DNA from: Coniferiporia sulphurascens | Lineage: Eukaryota; Basidiomycota; Agaricomycetes; Hymenochaetales; Hymenochaetaceae | Direction of reading: 5' to 3' | Assembly: GCA_002794785.1 (NCBI GenBank) | Contig: NBBA01000007.1 | Coordinates: 1,984,001-2,048,000 of the forward strand | DNA: 64,000 nt | Part shown: in pieces, positions 10,155 through 21,007 of the stretch | Layout: each line of letters starts with the position of its first letter | How positions within the stretch are numbered: the stretch's first letter is position 1 | The notes under the pieces: model-generated | What the model was told of the DNA's origin: nothing | Seen by the model: the letters and a program-made list of their open reading frames with translations, nothing else | The model's database searches: none | Program-made: the position numbers and the translations under genes

Positions 10155-11357
10155 ATGCATAATGAGGATGCTCGGGATGCAGGATACCTCAAACGCCACG
10201 TGCTAGCATCTCCTTTAGTGCATGTCATACTCGACCACGTCGCCGAATATCTGCTGCAGTCCAGCTCTCCCCAGCCATACAGATTTGAGGGGGAGGCCCT
10301 TGGATATAAGGAATACTTCTCCAAGACTCGGAGAGACCTGATGCGCGCGGCTAGGAAGGATTTAGCAAACATGTGTCTCGTCCACTCGTCATGGCTCGCA
10401 TCCGCCCAGAGGGTACTCCAGAGAAGATTGGTTTTTCGCTTATATAGGGGGATCGACGCGTTGATATCGAGCGAATATCCCGCAGGATGGACCAGGAGCC
10501 TCCGTTTCGGAATGGCGTTTGGAGAATGGGAAGTTCGGCCTTTGGTGAACCTTCTCGCGTGTACCAGCGGCCTGCGTCTCCTCTCAATCGATTTAAGAAA
10601 TTTGGTGCAAGACAAAGAAGACGTCCTTTCTGCAGAAATGACCAGCCTCGCTGATGCCATAGGTCAGCTTAAGTGTCTAGAGGGTCTAATAGTATTCAAT
10701 ATCTCTGCGGCCATCTCCCGCGCCTTCTTAAAGTCAATCCTCTTCGCAATTCGGGAGCTCCGTGAGCTCAGATACATCGGTTTGGGGTTCCATTCCTTTG
10801 AGGATAAGGGAGAACCACCGGTCGTCACATTTTCTGCGGAAGAAATCGCGGAATATTATAATCCGCCCAAATTGAACGTCGTCGCGGTTTGGGTTGAATT
10901 GTTGGTTTTTCCCGAACTCTTCATAGACCATCATCGGATGTATATCCCGGGATCTGGACCAGACGTTTTTGAATTGAAGACACTCCCCAATGGCTACAAG
11001 GGACTGAGTCTTACCCGTCTGGCTAACACATTCATGGGGATCCTCAAATCCAAACGCCTCTTTGTGCTGTCGTTAAAGTTAGGAGAAACGCTATCTCCTC
11101 TTATCGAGGAGCTATTCCTGATGTTCTCGTGGCAGCACCCACCTGACTCGCAGCTATTTCAGCTACTCTCGAACGGGCTGCCAAGACTGCGCTCGGTCGT
11201 GCTTGTCTATACGACTCATACCGTAGAGGACGAAGAGTTTCCGTTATCGAGTGCGTTATGCTTGAAGAGGAACTGCAGCCTTGAAATCATCCGACTTCCT
11301 GGAGATGGTAGCGGTCGCACCGACGAACTTTTGTCTCACGCACGCTCTATAAGGTAA
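10155..11357 (+). CDS. F-box-like family protein, cluster copy B
   Basis: Intronless, 400 residues. The shortest N-terminus of the family: the F-box-like helix begins at about residue 22 (VHVILDHVAEYLL), then QPYRFEGEALGYKEYF, then ARKDLANMCLVHSSWLASAQ. The remaining shared blocks are in order: LRLLSIDLRNL, LKCLEGLIVFNIS, ELRELRYIGLGF, EYYNPPKLNVVAVW, SGPDVFELK, GLPRLRSVVLVY and GRTDELLSHARSIR. It is the only copy on the plus strand, so the local array includes an inversion or an inverted duplication. Because its product starts close to the conserved domain, it is the best reference for where the others begin. Confidence 0.82.
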   Translation: MHNEDARDAGYLKRHVLASPLVHVILDHVAEYLLQSSSPQPYRFEGEALGYKEYFSKTRRDLMRAARKDLANMCLVHSSWLASAQRVLQRRLVFRLYRGIDALISSEYPAGWTRSLRFGMAFGEWEVRPLVNLLACTSGLRLLSIDLRNLVQDKEDVLSAEMTSLADAIGQLKCLEGLIVFNISAAISRAFLKSILFAIRELRELRYIGLGFHSFEDKGEPPVVTFSAEEIAEYYNPPKLNVVAVWVELLVFPELFIDHHRMYIPGSGPDVFELKTLPNGYKGLSLTRLANTFMGILKSKRLFVLSLKLGETLSPLIEELFLMFSWQHPPDSQLFQLLSNGLPRLRSVVLVYTTHTVEDEEFPLSSALCLKRNCSLEIIRLPGDGSGRTDELLSHARSIR

Positions 11358-12027
11358 AGGTACGTGCTCTTCTGGAGGCTTCTCTCGTGCTGTCGTGGGC
11401 CAGCAATATTTATAATCGTTGACTTTCCTAGGCGCGAAGTCGATTAACTGGTAGTGTCTGGTCTTCATTACAGGAATCATCACAACGAAAACATGCAAGT
11501 GTGCCTATGGCCTTTCCGGTGCGACTACGAGCACTCGCTTTCTTTCTGATCATCTGTTGTAGGACAGAAATATCCCTTACGTATTATTTGCTTTGTATAA
11601 GAAGTAAAGTTGCTTCCGCAGGGCTACGTATATACTGCATGTATTTGCGCTTTTAAGCTTAGAGTTTTCAATACTTCGGGAAAATGTTACTATACAACCA
11701 CATAACACTGGTGAGACAATCGGCAAGATACTACTCACTACTCTCGACAGGCCATATCTTGTCGAAAAAAAAGATCCTTCGTATAAACACGAGAAGAAAA
11801 ATCGCTCTCCAACATAAATGAGGGTCACAATAACGACTCTGACGTTACCAATAGCTTCAAACAAACGTCAGAAGCATCTGCACCTTTTTTCTGCAATCGC
11901 TACTGAACCAGTTAGGCCAATGATATCCAGTAAGCGGGATTCAATTCTAGCCTTATACGCCTGGAAAGGACAGCAGTCCGTCAAAGTCTATAGCCCAGAC
12001 GGGGGCGTCTAGAGAGAACGTACGACA

Positions 12028-13311
12028 TTATCGAGCTTCGAAAGAACGCGCGTGGAGTAAAAGTTCGTCAATGTAGATCATGTCGATAGACCGGGTATAT
12101 GCCTCCAGGGTCCATCCCCTTCTCGTGCATAGGGCCCGCGCTTCCTCAAATTCATCGCTCTCCTCTCCGGACATGCTACTGACTCCGATCGAGCGCAGGT
12201 TCGAAAGCTTCCCGCTTGAAATAAGCTCGCAGACCTGCTCGCCCGGAGGGATAGGAACATCACTTTCGAACTCAACGAATAGTTCTTCAATGGAAGGTGA
12301 CAGTGCCTGGTCATATCTCATGTTTGTGACAAAGAGACGCCGAGCCCTGAGCAGTTTCATGAACGTGATGACCAAGAGGCTGAGGTATATTCCACCGTGA
12401 CTGAAGCAATTCCGTTTTAGCTCAAAAACGTCGGGTCCGGACTCTGGGCTGTGCTTCCAGCTTTTAAGATGGTCTAGGAATCGCCCTTGCATGCTTGCCT
12501 GGTCGTTCCAGAATGCAACTGTATTCAAATTTGGTGGGTTATGGTATGTTGCGAGTTCTGCAGGCGAGAAATTGCTGATTGGAGGTCCACCCGGTCTATC
12601 GAGAAAACGTAAACCCAAGCCGATATATCTGAGCCAACGCAACCCGCGAATCCCTAAAAAGAGAGGTTTAAGAAGGGCACGGGCAATGGGAATTGAGATG
12701 TTGAGCACTATGAGGCCCTCGAGATGTTCCAGTTCTCCTATGGCAGCGGAAAGGCTAGCTATTGCAGGAGCACTTATTATACTCCGTTTCAAGTTTTTCA
12801 GGTCGATAGAGAGAAGGCGAAGGCCGGTAGTACGCCCGAGGATGTTAGTTAGAGGCTGGATCAATGATTCGCCTGGTTTCATTGAGAAACGAAGGCTTCT
12901 GGTCCATGGTATGAGGTGTCCGCCTGATGCTAGCGCATGTACTCCTTTAAATGAACGAAGGACAAGTCTTCTCTGGAGTACCCTCTGGGCGGATGCGAGC
13001 CAAGTCGAGTGCACAAGGCACATATTCGCCAGGTCCTTCCTGACCTGGAGCACGATATCCTCCATAAAGGTGTATTCAGCACGGCAGAGAGCCTCTCTCT
13101 CGGAGACATACGGCTGAGGAAATCCGAGCTCCAATAAACATTCCGCAACGCGTTCAAGGATGACATGCGCGATAGGGGAGGAGAGCTTGAGTGGGGATCC
13201 CGACCTGGACGGTAATTGGGACTGTCGCTGGATATCCGATCTGAAATTATGTTCGACTTGGGAGTCCTCCTCAATAGATTGCGATAAGCCTGAGTGACTC
13301 GTGGTCGGCAT
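12028..13311 (-). CDS. F-box-like family protein, cluster copy C
   Basis: Intronless, 427 residues. A variable polar N-terminus of about 48 residues precedes IAHVILERVAECLLELG, QPYVSEREALCRAEYTF and VRKDLANMCLVHSTWLASAQ. Later blocks match copies A, B, D and E (LRLLSIDLKNL, LEHLEGLIVLNIS, LRYIGLGLRF, TYHNPPNLNTVAFW, SPESGPDVFELKR, LLRARRLFV, SPSIEELFVEF, YIDELLLHARSF). It is closest to D, its neighbour in the same orientation 0.4 kb away, which suggests a tandem duplication. The N-terminal tail differs completely from D, so tails diverge or are exchanged faster than the core. Confidence 0.82.
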   Translation of the reverse strand: MPTTSHSGLSQSIEEDSQVEHNFRSDIQRQSQLPSRSGSPLKLSSPIAHVILERVAECLLELGFPQPYVSEREALCRAEYTFMEDIVLQVRKDLANMCLVHSTWLASAQRVLQRRLVLRSFKGVHALASGGHLIPWTRSLRFSMKPGESLIQPLTNILGRTTGLRLLSIDLKNLKRSIISAPAIASLSAAIGELEHLEGLIVLNISIPIARALLKPLFLGIRGLRWLRYIGLGLRFLDRPGGPPISNFSPAELATYHNPPNLNTVAFWNDQASMQGRFLDHLKSWKHSPESGPDVFELKRNCFSHGGIYLSLLVITFMKLLRARRLFVTNMRYDQALSPSIEELFVEFESDVPIPPGEQVCELISSGKLSNLRSIGVSSMSGEESDEFEEARALCTRRGWTLEAYTRSIDMIYIDELLLHARSFEAR

Positions 13312-13735
13312 TGTTCAATGTTCAGTGTTCATAAATTCGTCCTTGTCTGCGTCGTCGTTGTTGTCAACTCAGCCATTCCCGCCGTGGATCGGTGGTACGT
13401 TCACTGAACTGGCTATATATGGAAGCCTGGTTGCGTGAAACCTCACTTCACACGAAGCATACAATCAGTAGCTATATTTCGATGTTACAAAGAATCAAAG
13501 TTCACTGAATTAAGTGCACCATCCATAACAATTGAAGGTTCGCAAAGGCGATACGAGCTCCGTAATAAAAAGTCAATCCCCGGGAAATTGCTATTCCATA
13601 TGACTACATCCGGATTTTACATTCAAGTAGATGATGATGATCAGTGCAGGTTTCAACTTGCTTCCGCCAAAGTCATAATTTAGCCTATTAAACAGCAGCG
13701 ACGCTGGAGAGCTAAAAGGTAACAAAGTATAATCA

Positions 13736-15085
13736 CTATCCGAAAGAACGTGCATGGAATAAAAGCTCATCAATATATCTCATGTCCGTGAAGCGAATAA
13801 ATGTCTCGAGAGAACAGCCTTTACTCGTGCACACGCCTCGCGTCTTCGAAAACTCGCCACTTTCTTCCCGAAACCTACTGCTGACTCTGATCGAGCGCAG
13901 TTTCGGAAGTTTCCCGCTCGAAACAAGCTCGTAGAGCTGTTCGCCTGCCGAACGGCTCACGTCACTTGTGAACTCTACGAACAGCTCTTCGATAGATGGC
14001 GACAGTGGTTGATCGTCCCGCAATCCCACAACGAAGAGACGTCGCGCCTTCAGCAGTTCTACGAATGCGGTAACCAAGTGGCTGAGCCCCGCTGTGCGGA
14101 AGGAATCCCGTTTCAACTCAAAGACATCAGGTCCCGACTCCGGGGTGTATTCCCAATCTTTGTGGTTGTCGAGGAAACGCCCTGGCAGAGTCGTGTGGTC
14201 CGTCCAAAATGCGACAGCATTCAATTTGGGCGGGCTGTTGTATTCCGCGAGTTCTGTTGGTGAAAAGAGAATGGGTGATTTCCACAAATATCTGTTCAAG
14301 TCGAATCCCAAGCCGATATACCTAAGCTCATGCAGATCACAAGTTCCGAAGAAAAGTGGTTTAAGGAAAGCCTGGGAGATGGAAACCGAGATATTGGAGA
14401 TCACGAGACCTTCGAGACAAGATAACTGTCCTATGGCGGCGGCGAGGCTGGCCATCGGAGGAAGGCCTCTTCTCCTCGGTTTGAAGTTTCGCAAGTCGAT
14501 GGAGAGAATACGTAGGCTGATGGTATGTCTGATGAGGCTCGTTAGAGGCTGGACTTTAGATTCTCCAAATCCCATCCCGAAGCGGAGCGTTTTAACCCAA
14601 CGTGAGAGGTGCTTGCTTGATTTCAGCGTATCCACCCCTCTGAACGAACGAAGGACCACTCTACGCTGAAGCACTCTCTGGGCAGACGCGAGCCACGATG
14701 AGTGGACGAGGCACATGTTCGCCAGGTCCTTCCTGGCCCCGCGAGTGAGATCCTCCATCCAGGTGTATTCGGCACATCCAAGAGCATCTCCCTCAAAGAC
14801 GTAGGGCTGGGGAGAGCCGGATTCTAACAGGCACTCCGCAACGTAGCCAAGGATATCATGCGCAACAATGGTGGTGAAGATTCTGTGAGGAGGCGGAACG
14901 GCCGGCACCCAATGGCTCTCCGCTCCGTGCACGGTGTACCGACGTGTGGATCTTCGCCCGGACGTGTGCTGTTGTAGACCATTGGATACACGATCGTCTG
15001 GCACCCGCTCATGAGAGTGCCTTCGCCGCTTGCCCAGAGTGCCCCCCGTAAGTGGTGATAAGGTTGGGCGACTCGCCTTCGGCAT
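13736..15085 (-). CDS. F-box-like family protein, cluster copy D
   Basis: Intronless, 449 residues. The N-terminal 70 residues are basic and Ser-rich (a KRRRHSHER patch could be nuclear targeting, unproven). The split F-box follows: VAHDILGYVAECLLESG, then QPYVFEGDALGCAEYTWM, then ARKDLANMCLVHSSWLASAQ. The body carries LRILSIDLRNF, LSCLEGLVISNIS, LRYIGLGFDL, EYNSPPKLNAVAFW, SGPDVFELKRDSF, ELLKARRLFVVG, SPSIEELFVEF and a C-terminal IDELLFHARSFG. Spacing, order and length of blocks equal copy C. Same strand as C and E. Confidence 0.82.
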   Translation of the reverse strand: MPKASRPTLSPLTGGTLGKRRRHSHERVPDDRVSNGLQQHTSGRRSTRRYTVHGAESHWVPAVPPPHRIFTTIVAHDILGYVAECLLESGSPQPYVFEGDALGCAEYTWMEDLTRGARKDLANMCLVHSSWLASAQRVLQRRVVLRSFRGVDTLKSSKHLSRWVKTLRFGMGFGESKVQPLTSLIRHTISLRILSIDLRNFKPRRRGLPPMASLAAAIGQLSCLEGLVISNISVSISQAFLKPLFFGTCDLHELRYIGLGFDLNRYLWKSPILFSPTELAEYNSPPKLNAVAFWTDHTTLPGRFLDNHKDWEYTPESGPDVFELKRDSFRTAGLSHLVTAFVELLKARRLFVVGLRDDQPLSPSIEELFVEFTSDVSRSAGEQLYELVSSGKLPKLRSIRVSSRFREESGEFSKTRGVCTSKGCSLETFIRFTDMRYIDELLFHARSFG

Positions 15086-15364
15086 CGCACCCAGAATCCA
15101 GACGCCTTCGACCCACTTAGGGTTGAGGGTGTATCAAAGAACTAGTTGCCAACACGAGCTAGTTTTTCTGTCGGCAGATCAATGATACAATCACTGATCC
15201 ACCTAGTATAGCAATATGCATCAACAATTACTTTTCCTAATTCATTTTATTTTCTATACTTCGGAGGACTGCTATCACGTAACTTGGTATAATTGTAGTC
15301 TTCTGTTATGGTCAAAATTCAGACTGATGTAGTTAGCCCGTACAAGGAGACGCTAGCTGTTCGG

Positions 15365-16789
15365 CTAAAAAAGGTACATTTGTTTATCAGACTCGACGCT
15401 GTGACTTCCGGAAGAGCATCCGCAAACACGTACATTATCACGGAGACGTGCGCGGTACAAAATGTCATCGATGTAACCCTCGTCCCCAGTGCCGCGAATG
15501 CATGCCTGGAGTGTACAGCCTTTACTCATGCACAGCTCCCGTGCTCTCTGAAACTCTTGAGTTTCCTCCCCAAACTTGCTGCTAACCTTGGCGAAGCGTA
15601 GTCTCGGCAGCACCCCCTTTTCTATTAGCCTGTAAACTTGCTCTCCGGCTGAAAATTCCTCCTCAGATATGAATTTCACGAAGAAATCCTCGATAAGAGG
15701 AGAATACACCCGTCGATCATGTTCTCCCACGACGAAGAGACGCCGTGCCTTGAGCAACTCCACGAATTTGGTGACCAGGATGCTCATCTGCACCGCGGGA
15801 TACGCGAAGACAGGTCGCTTTATTTCGAAAATGTCCGGACCAGAGTCGAGACTGTCCTCCCGATTGTCCATGTAGTCTAGGAAGTGTATCGGAATTCCTA
15901 CCCGATGAATCCAAAACACGACAGTATTCAGCTTTGGTGGATTACGATATTCTGCGAGCTCGTTTGCAGATAAAGTGAAGATGGTCGAGTTTTCTATACG
16001 AAAGGTAAGCTGACCATGTCCTATGCCCATATACCGAAGCTCCTTAAGCACATGAACGCTGAAAAAGAGAGGTTTAAGGAGCTCGCAGGAGACTTCTGCC
16101 GGGATATCTGAAAGTATAAGGCCTTCAAGGCCCTCCAGTTTGACTATGACAGCGATGAGAGCAGATATATCTGCAGAGAGAGAGCCTTCATCGTACGCCA
16201 GCTTCCGGAAGTTGGTGTGGAGAAGTCGCAGACCGGGTATGCGACCGAGGAGATCTATCAGGGGACCAACTCTCCAGTCGCTTAGTAATACTTCAACGTG
16301 GAGAGTTGTAGTATGCCATCCGAGACTTTTGCCGTTCAGCAATCCAGACAGCGTCCCTGGTGAGTGGATGAACAGTCTGCGCTGGAGTACCCTCTGAGCG
16401 GATGCGAGCCACGAAGAGTGAACGAGACACATGTTCGTCAAATCCTTCCCTGCCTTGATTGCGTCAGACCGCTTTAAGCGATCATGGGAATAATCTAAGG
16501 CTTCATCCTCGAACTCGTACGGGTAGGGCGAGCCGGATTGCAGTAGGTGTTCCGTGACTTCATCGAGTATGAGTACAACGTGCGAGATAGACGGAGTAAG
16601 CCTGTTGGAGGACACCATATGTGGTGTATGAGCTTCTCCACCGTGCGTATTGCATTTGCTTTTAGACTCTGGCTCAATTAAGGACAGTTCAAGCGGGTCG
16701 GATCCATGGATCTGGAGCGGTTGTCCATTGGCCATGTCATCGAGGGACGGCCCGGACGGGGCCATCTTGTAATTTTCTTTTTTCTTCAA
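15365..16789 (-). CDS. F-box-like family protein, cluster copy E
   Basis: Intronless, 474 residues. An 88-residue variable N-terminus leads into SHVVLILDEVTEHLLQSG, PYPYEFEDEALDYSHD and GKDLTNMCLVHSSWLASAQ. The shared body blocks are more diverged than in C and D (LRLLHTNFRKL in place of LRLLSIDLRNL; LEGLEGLILSDI; LRYMGIGHG; EYRNPPKLNTVVFW; SGPDIFEIKR; ELLKARRLFVVG; GYIDDILYRARL). There is a 25-residue C-terminal extension past the point where the others stop. It is therefore the most distant intact copy and marks the right edge of the cluster before PGK. Confidence 0.8.
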   Translation of the reverse strand: MKKKENYKMAPSGPSLDDMANGQPLQIHGSDPLELSLIEPESKSKCNTHGGEAHTPHMVSSNRLTPSISHVVLILDEVTEHLLQSGSPYPYEFEDEALDYSHDRLKRSDAIKAGKDLTNMCLVHSSWLASAQRVLQRRLFIHSPGTLSGLLNGKSLGWHTTTLHVEVLLSDWRVGPLIDLLGRIPGLRLLHTNFRKLAYDEGSLSADISALIAVIVKLEGLEGLILSDIPAEVSCELLKPLFFSVHVLKELRYMGIGHGQLTFRIENSTIFTLSANELAEYRNPPKLNTVVFWIHRVGIPIHFLDYMDNREDSLDSGPDIFEIKRPVFAYPAVQMSILVTKFVELLKARRLFVVGEHDRRVYSPLIEDFFVKFISEEEFSAGEQVYRLIEKGVLPRLRFAKVSSKFGEETQEFQRARELCMSKGCTLQACIRGTGDEGYIDDILYRARLRDNVRVCGCSSGSHSVESDKQMYLF

Positions 16790-17650
16790 ACCGTTGAGAG
16801 GTGCTGCGTGTTAGATCCAGACAACCGGAAGAGACATGGATGATAGGCTAGGGAGAAAAATTAAATGGTCACGTGATACAGTTAGCTTTTGCTGAATAAA
16901 GTAAATGGTGGGCGGATGTGAAAAGTTACGGACCGACCAAAAAAGGAAGGAAGCCAAACACCCTCATCCAAGTTGTTTTTTATGAGCCACAACATTGTTT
17001 CAGCCTGCCTATGGACATGTTATTATATTTTGAAGCCAATTATAGGGTCCTCTTACACTGAGCTGAGTTGTTTATCCAGCGCGAGCAGTAGAATAGATGT
17101 TCGGCACGCATTGTGGACCTCCTTCTTTTTTCGGTCGATCCATAAATTTTATACATCCACCTGTATAGAAATGACTCAAGTAAATTGAAGTAAGTAAGCA
17201 GGACCATATCCGCTGACCTGTAAGTTGATACCTTCCTCGGAATAGGACAATTGGTATTCCGATATTAATGATTAGCAGCTTCACGGAGATCCGTAAGTTA
17301 ACGCTAATGGGTCGGTCAGGATCTAATCGGAGCGGAACGCTTAGAAACGGGGGGAAAACGGTGCACAAATCCATGCAACAAGCGATAAGCAAGAATACAT
17401 TTTATACGTGTAGGTAAATGGATTTAGCTGGTCGACGACCGTGCTTGTCGAAATACATCGATCTCAACATCAGGAACGTTTTTGTAATCGTGAGAACGGC
17501 CTTCCTGATATGTGCTGCACCCATCGATGACGTTCATTTTTGGTTGAGGTTGAACGAGTCGTCGCGCGCAACGTCCGAGGTCATCCCCGCCCATAAAAAC
17601 CCGTCACCATATACCGCCGCGCAGCGCATATCTTGACCACCGACCACATC
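16790..17650. promoter_or_regulatory. intergenic; PGK promoter at right end
   Basis: No gene. The last 70 bases before the PGK start contain a TATA-like word (cccataaaaacccg, about 17587-17600) and a pyrimidine-rich leader, as expected for a strongly expressed fungal glycolytic gene. I assign no specific factor site. Confidence 0.5.
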
Positions 17651-19155
17651 ATGTCCCTCTCCAACAAACTCTCGATCTCAGACCTCGACCTCAAGGACAA
17701 GAAGGTCCTTATCCGCGTCGACTTCAATGTCCCCATGCAGGATGGCAAGATCACGAACCCAGCGGTGCGCAACAGCTCATAGTCTCTGAGGCTGCCAATC
17801 ATGTTCGTCTTACGCGAAGTGCTTTCTTCCAGCGTATCGTCGCCGCACTTCCCACCGTCAAGTACGCATTAGATAACGGTCGGTCGATGTTCTGAGCTGT
17901 GGGCTGGCTGTATGCGGACTTAAAGCCCTGGTATGTTTTTTTCTAGGCGCCCGCACCGTCATCCTCATGTCGCACCTCGGCCGTCCGGATGGAAAAGTCG
18001 TCTCTAAATTCTCCCTTGAGCCCATCTCGAAGGAGGTATCCGAACGCCTCGGCAAGCCTGTGACCTTCCTCAAAGACTCTGTTGGACCGGAAGTTGAATC
18101 CGCCATCGAGTCCGCTCAACCGGGCTCTGTCTTCCTGCTCGAGAATCTGCGTTTCCACATCGAGGAGGAGGGCTCGGTGAAGAACAAGGACGGCACGAAG
18201 ACGAAGGCGGATCCCCAGGCCGTCGAGGCGTTCCGCGCTGGCCTCACGAAGCTCGCGGACGTGTACGTGAACGACGCGTTTGGTACAGCGCACCGTGCAC
18301 ACTCGAGTATGGTCGGAGTGAAGCTCTCGCAGCGTGCGTCAGGCTTCCTCATGAAGAAAGAGCTCGAGTTCTTCGCGAAGGCGCTCGAACACCCCGAGCG
18401 CCCCTTCCTTGCTATTCTCGGTGGCGCGAAGGTCTCTGACAAGATCCAGCTCATCGACAACATGCTTGACAAGGTCAACAAGCTTATCATCTGCGGTGGA
18501 ATGGCATTCACCTTCAAGAAGACGCTTGAGGGCGTGAGCGTACGCAGAGCCCTCTGTTTCCGTATTTCTGCGTAATTTTTGATCACCTCCATAGATTGGC
18601 ACGTCACTGTTCGACGAGGCGGGCTCGCAGAAGGTCGCCCAGTTAATCGAGAAGGCGAAATCGAGAGGCGTTGAAGTCGTGTTCCCGGTCGACTACGTCA
18701 CCGCGGACGACTTCAACAAGGACGCGAAGACGAGTACCGCGACCGACGCGAGCGGCATCCCAGACAACTGGATGGGCCTCGACTGCGGCCCGGAGAGCCG
18801 AAAGCTCTTCAAGGAGACCGTGCTCAGCGCGAAGACCATCCTCTGGAACGGCCCGCCGGGCGTATTCGAGTTCCCCGCTTTCGCGGGCGGCTCAGAGGCG
18901 CTTCTCGAGGCGAACATTGAGGCAGCCAAGAATGGTGCAACCGTCATCGTCGGTGGAGGCGACACCGCGACTGTTGTCGCTCAACACGGTGCGGAGGACA
19001 AGCTTAGCCACGTCAGCACGGGGGGTGGTGCTAGCTTGGAGCTCCTAGAGGGCAAAGTTCGTTGCTTGCTTTATATAAACAAGACCATCGTACTGATCAA
19101 CACCCGTTTTTAGACTCTCCCGGGTGTTGCTGCACTCAGCGACAAGTCCGCGTGA
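17651..19155 (+). CDS. PGK1: phosphoglycerate kinase
   Basis: Five exons, 17651-17764, 17833-17878, 17947-18533, 18595-19056 and 19114-19155, keep frame and give 416 residues, the standard eukaryotic length. The enzyme transfers phosphate from 1,3-bisphosphoglycerate to ADP in cytosolic glycolysis. Diagnostic stretches are [13 protein letters not shown] (substrate site, residues about 17-29), [21 protein letters not shown], the hinge [29 protein letters not shown] (nucleotide site), [12 protein letters not shown] and the C-terminal ALSDKSA. Codons are strongly C/G-ending compared with neighbours, as for highly expressed fungal genes. It is a housekeeping anchor next to the variable F-box cluster. 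Confidence 0.98.
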
Positions 19156-21007
19156 ATTTTGGCAGGCCTCTGAGTGTTTTCGTACTCCTGAAGGAAGATT
19201 TCATAGACTTTAACGCGAAATGGGGAGGGTGAAAGATGGATGGACGTGAAGTACCCACACTCTGTTGTACAGTACATTACTAAAAATGATCTAACTCTGG
19301 CATACTGATTTTCTGAGCGTTTTAATTGTGTGCAGAGCGGCTTAAGTAATGTTAACTGTGATGATCCGAGAATCTTCCGAAGTAAATTCTCACGAAAAGA
19401 TTACGCTAGCACGCATCGTGGAACCCTTCCTCCAACAGGACCAGACAAGAGGTACAGAACGTACATGCATGGGAATTGTATTAACCTGCAGCTCACGGAA
19501 GCCACCACGATCCTTCATGCTTGCCCGTCCCCGGTCTGGTGCACATGCACACCCAGAACCGAGTGTACGGTTGTTCACACCTAATAAGTACGCCACCGGC
19601 GAAAGACGGATCTGTTATGGGAATAAAAACCCAGATCAGATGAAATAAGAAGAGCACCTCGCTTCGTCGGCTGTGGGAGGAGCGTGTTTGCGTGCACTGG
19701 CAGTCATGGCGATGATGGCTTGGCTGTGTTTTTTTTTCACTGTGCAGTTTAGGTTGTGTTTCAAGTTGGAGGGGCGGTCTCGCGCGGGCATCGGTGGCGA
19801 AATACATAGCGGCATTTTTTTTTTGGAAACTTGGGTCTTGTGGGAGTGAAGCTAGTTGCTTGACTGCGGACGTCTTCTTACATATGATGGCAGCATCCGA
19901 GGGGGGAAAATAGAAGGGTAAAGATAGAGCTCCAAGGGTGTCTCGTCCTACGTCCTTTTCCTCCCACGTCTCACATCACTTCCATCCGTCGTACAAATAT
20001 ACAGACGTTGTAGGACGGGAGGCGAGGGAAGGGAAAGACGGACGTGGACTCGACTCAGACTCGGAGATTCCAGTGACCAGCCGAAGAGAAAGAGAGCATT
20101 GGTGTTCCGGGAGACGAGGACATCATGATGCAGTGACACGACGGGGGGAAGCAAAGCGGAGGAGAAGCACAGATAAATCACGGCCAAGAGAATCCGCAGC
20201 AGAAGGAAGTCCGAAGCCCTTAGACGTGTAGGCTGAGCGGGACTCGGATATCATTGATAGTGAGTGCTGCGTAGATTACTGGTGTGGTACTAGGCTGAGA
20301 CTCGAGACGAAGGGAGACAAAGGAACGACAGACTCTGTCGAGAACGCACGGCGCTGAGTGAGGCCTGTGAGGGGGGGAAGCAATTTCGGTTCCCCGGACT
20401 TTTGTCTCCATGCTAGACTTGCAATCTTATTTATACTAATTTTCTGGCCTGGAGCCCGATCTAGAGCCTTCCAAGATGCATGTCAAATTCAAATGTATGA
20501 ATTGCACGTGGAGATCGCTCGGGATTGCCTAATCGGGTATTGCCACCTGAAAATTCGACGGTTCGGATGAAGTTCCACGTTACAAAGCTTTTACAATACA
20601 GGTCTCAGGATAGGAAGTCAACCAAACGATGAAGAAGGAAATTTTGAAAAGATGCGAAGGTACAACATAGAGACAGAAACTGAAGGGGACGCTTGCGGGG
20701 TTTTATATATAAAATAGTTTCAAGAATTTGGGAAATACTTGATGGAAAGCAACGAGATGGTGTTGTAGTGCTGCGTGTGCGAAATGGAAAAATAAAAACG
20801 TGCGCGTGTGGTTTCGTCGTGACTGTCGTGAATGGGTCGCCAACACAAACTCGGTTATAACAGTCGTGATAGCTGCCGTAGCGTCTTCACCCGGCGACAC
20901 TGGGGACGACAATCTCCTGCGTCGTGGTAGTCAATGTCTCGGAAAGAACATCGATGTACGCTTCGCCTCCGATGTATACGACTGGGAATTGACCTAAAAT
21001 TTTTGTG
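19156..21007. other. intergenic, convergent 3' ends
   Basis: The 3' flanks of PGK (+) and the kinase-like gene (-). Short frames occur on both strands (up to 104 codons) without domains. A purine-rich stretch at 20010-20210 and simple T or A runs are the only visible structure. Confidence 0.6.
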
